Origin: Liolophura sinensis
Taxonomy: Eukaryota > Mollusca > Polyplacophora > Chitonida > Chitonidae
Length of the DNA: 64,000 nt
Assembly: GCF_032854445.1 (NCBI RefSeq)
Contig: NC_088303.1
Coordinates: 1,743,501 to 1,807,500, forward strand
Direction: 5' to 3'
Both the position numbers and the translations under genes were made by a program. Under the pieces are notes generated by a model, which had not been told where the DNA came from, did no database searches, and saw only the letters and a program-made list of their open reading frames with translations. Numbering within the stretch: position 1 is the first letter of the stretch; each line of letters opens with the position of its first letter. Below are positions 63,425-64,000 of this stretch, piece by piece.

Positions 63425-64000
63425 AGTATATCCTAATCTGTGTTGTCAATCCATCCTAAACTGTGTTCTCAATATATCCTAAACTGTATTCTCAGTCACA
63501 TCCTAAACTGTATTCTCAGTCCATCCTAAACTGTGTTCTCAATCCATCCTAAACTGTATTCTCAGTCCATCCTAAACTGTGTTCTCAGTCCATCCTAAAC
63601 TGTGTTCTCATTCCATCCTAAACTGTATTCTCAGTCCATCCTAAACTGTGTTCTCAGTCCATCCTAAACTGTGTTCTCAATCCATCCTAAACTGTATTCT
63701 CAGTCCATCCTAAACTGTGTTCTCAGTCCATCCTAAACTGTATTCTCATTCCATCCTAAACTGTATTCTCAGTCCATCCTAAACTGTGTTCTCAGCCCAT
63801 CCTAAACTGTATTCTCAGTCCATCCTAAACTGTATTCTTAGTCCACCCTAAACTGTGTTCTCAGCCCATCCTAAACTGTGTTCTCATTCCATCCTAAACT
63901 GTGTTCTCAGTCCACCCTAAACTGTGTTCTCAGTCCACCCTAAACTGTATTCTCAGTCCATCCTAAACTGTGTTCTCAATCCATCGTAAACTGTGTTCTC
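63425..64000. repeat. 23-bp minisatellite, about 25 copies, runs off the right edge
   Basis: The unit core is ATCCTAAACTGTGTTCTCAG. The array is still going at the last base. Confidence 0.95.

Overview
The window is nuclear DNA from an invertebrate animal. It has spliced genes with GT-AG introns, tRNA-derived SINEs, a decayed non-LTR retrotransposon and an extreme load of minisatellites. The SINE tails and the style of the genome suggest a lophotrochozoan, for example a mollusc or brachiopod. That placement is inference; the animal-type genes are direct observation.

Four protein-coding genes were rebuilt exon by exon, and every junction keeps the reading frame. (1) TBC1D32 (broad-minded), minus strand, 23,419 down to 598 and on past the left edge: 22 exons and about 852 codons. 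The C-terminal part with the TBC domain lies outside. (2) A NIPSNAP3-like mitochondrial protein, plus strand, 25,073-35,846: complete, 6 exons, 259 residues. (3) FARS2, mitochondrial phenylalanyl-tRNA synthetase, minus strand, 44,603-39,138: complete, 5 coding exons, 441 residues. (4) LYRM4/ISD11, plus strand, from 45,774: two exons and 67 residues seen; the short last exon was not found.

The genes form two head-to-head pairs. TBC1D32 and NIPSNAP3 share an upstream region near 24,840-25,072 that holds YY1-like and CCAAT-like sites. FARS2 and LYRM4 share one near 45,657-45,773. FARS2-LYRM4 is also a head-to-head pair in human (6p25.1), so this arrangement looks ancient. Three of the four genes encode mitochondrial proteins: tRNA charging, iron-sulfur cluster assembly and a NIPSNAP protein. 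TBC1D32 acts in cilia and Hedgehog signalling.

The rest is introns and intergenic DNA. About 31 tandem arrays with units of 18 to 93 bp occupy roughly 24 kb, over a third of the window. Several grew out of functional sequence: the 3' splice site and first bases of TBC1D32 exon 15 (about 12 copies), the acceptor tract of FARS2 exon 5, the donor end of NIPSNAP3 exon 3, and motif A of a dead reverse transcriptase. Others abut SINE fragments or repeat consensus splice donors. Many long open frames in the window are only read-through of arrays whose unit length is a multiple of three.

From 47,692 to the right edge there is no recognisable exon, only arrays, SINEs and AT-rich DNA, either LYRM4 intron or intergenic.
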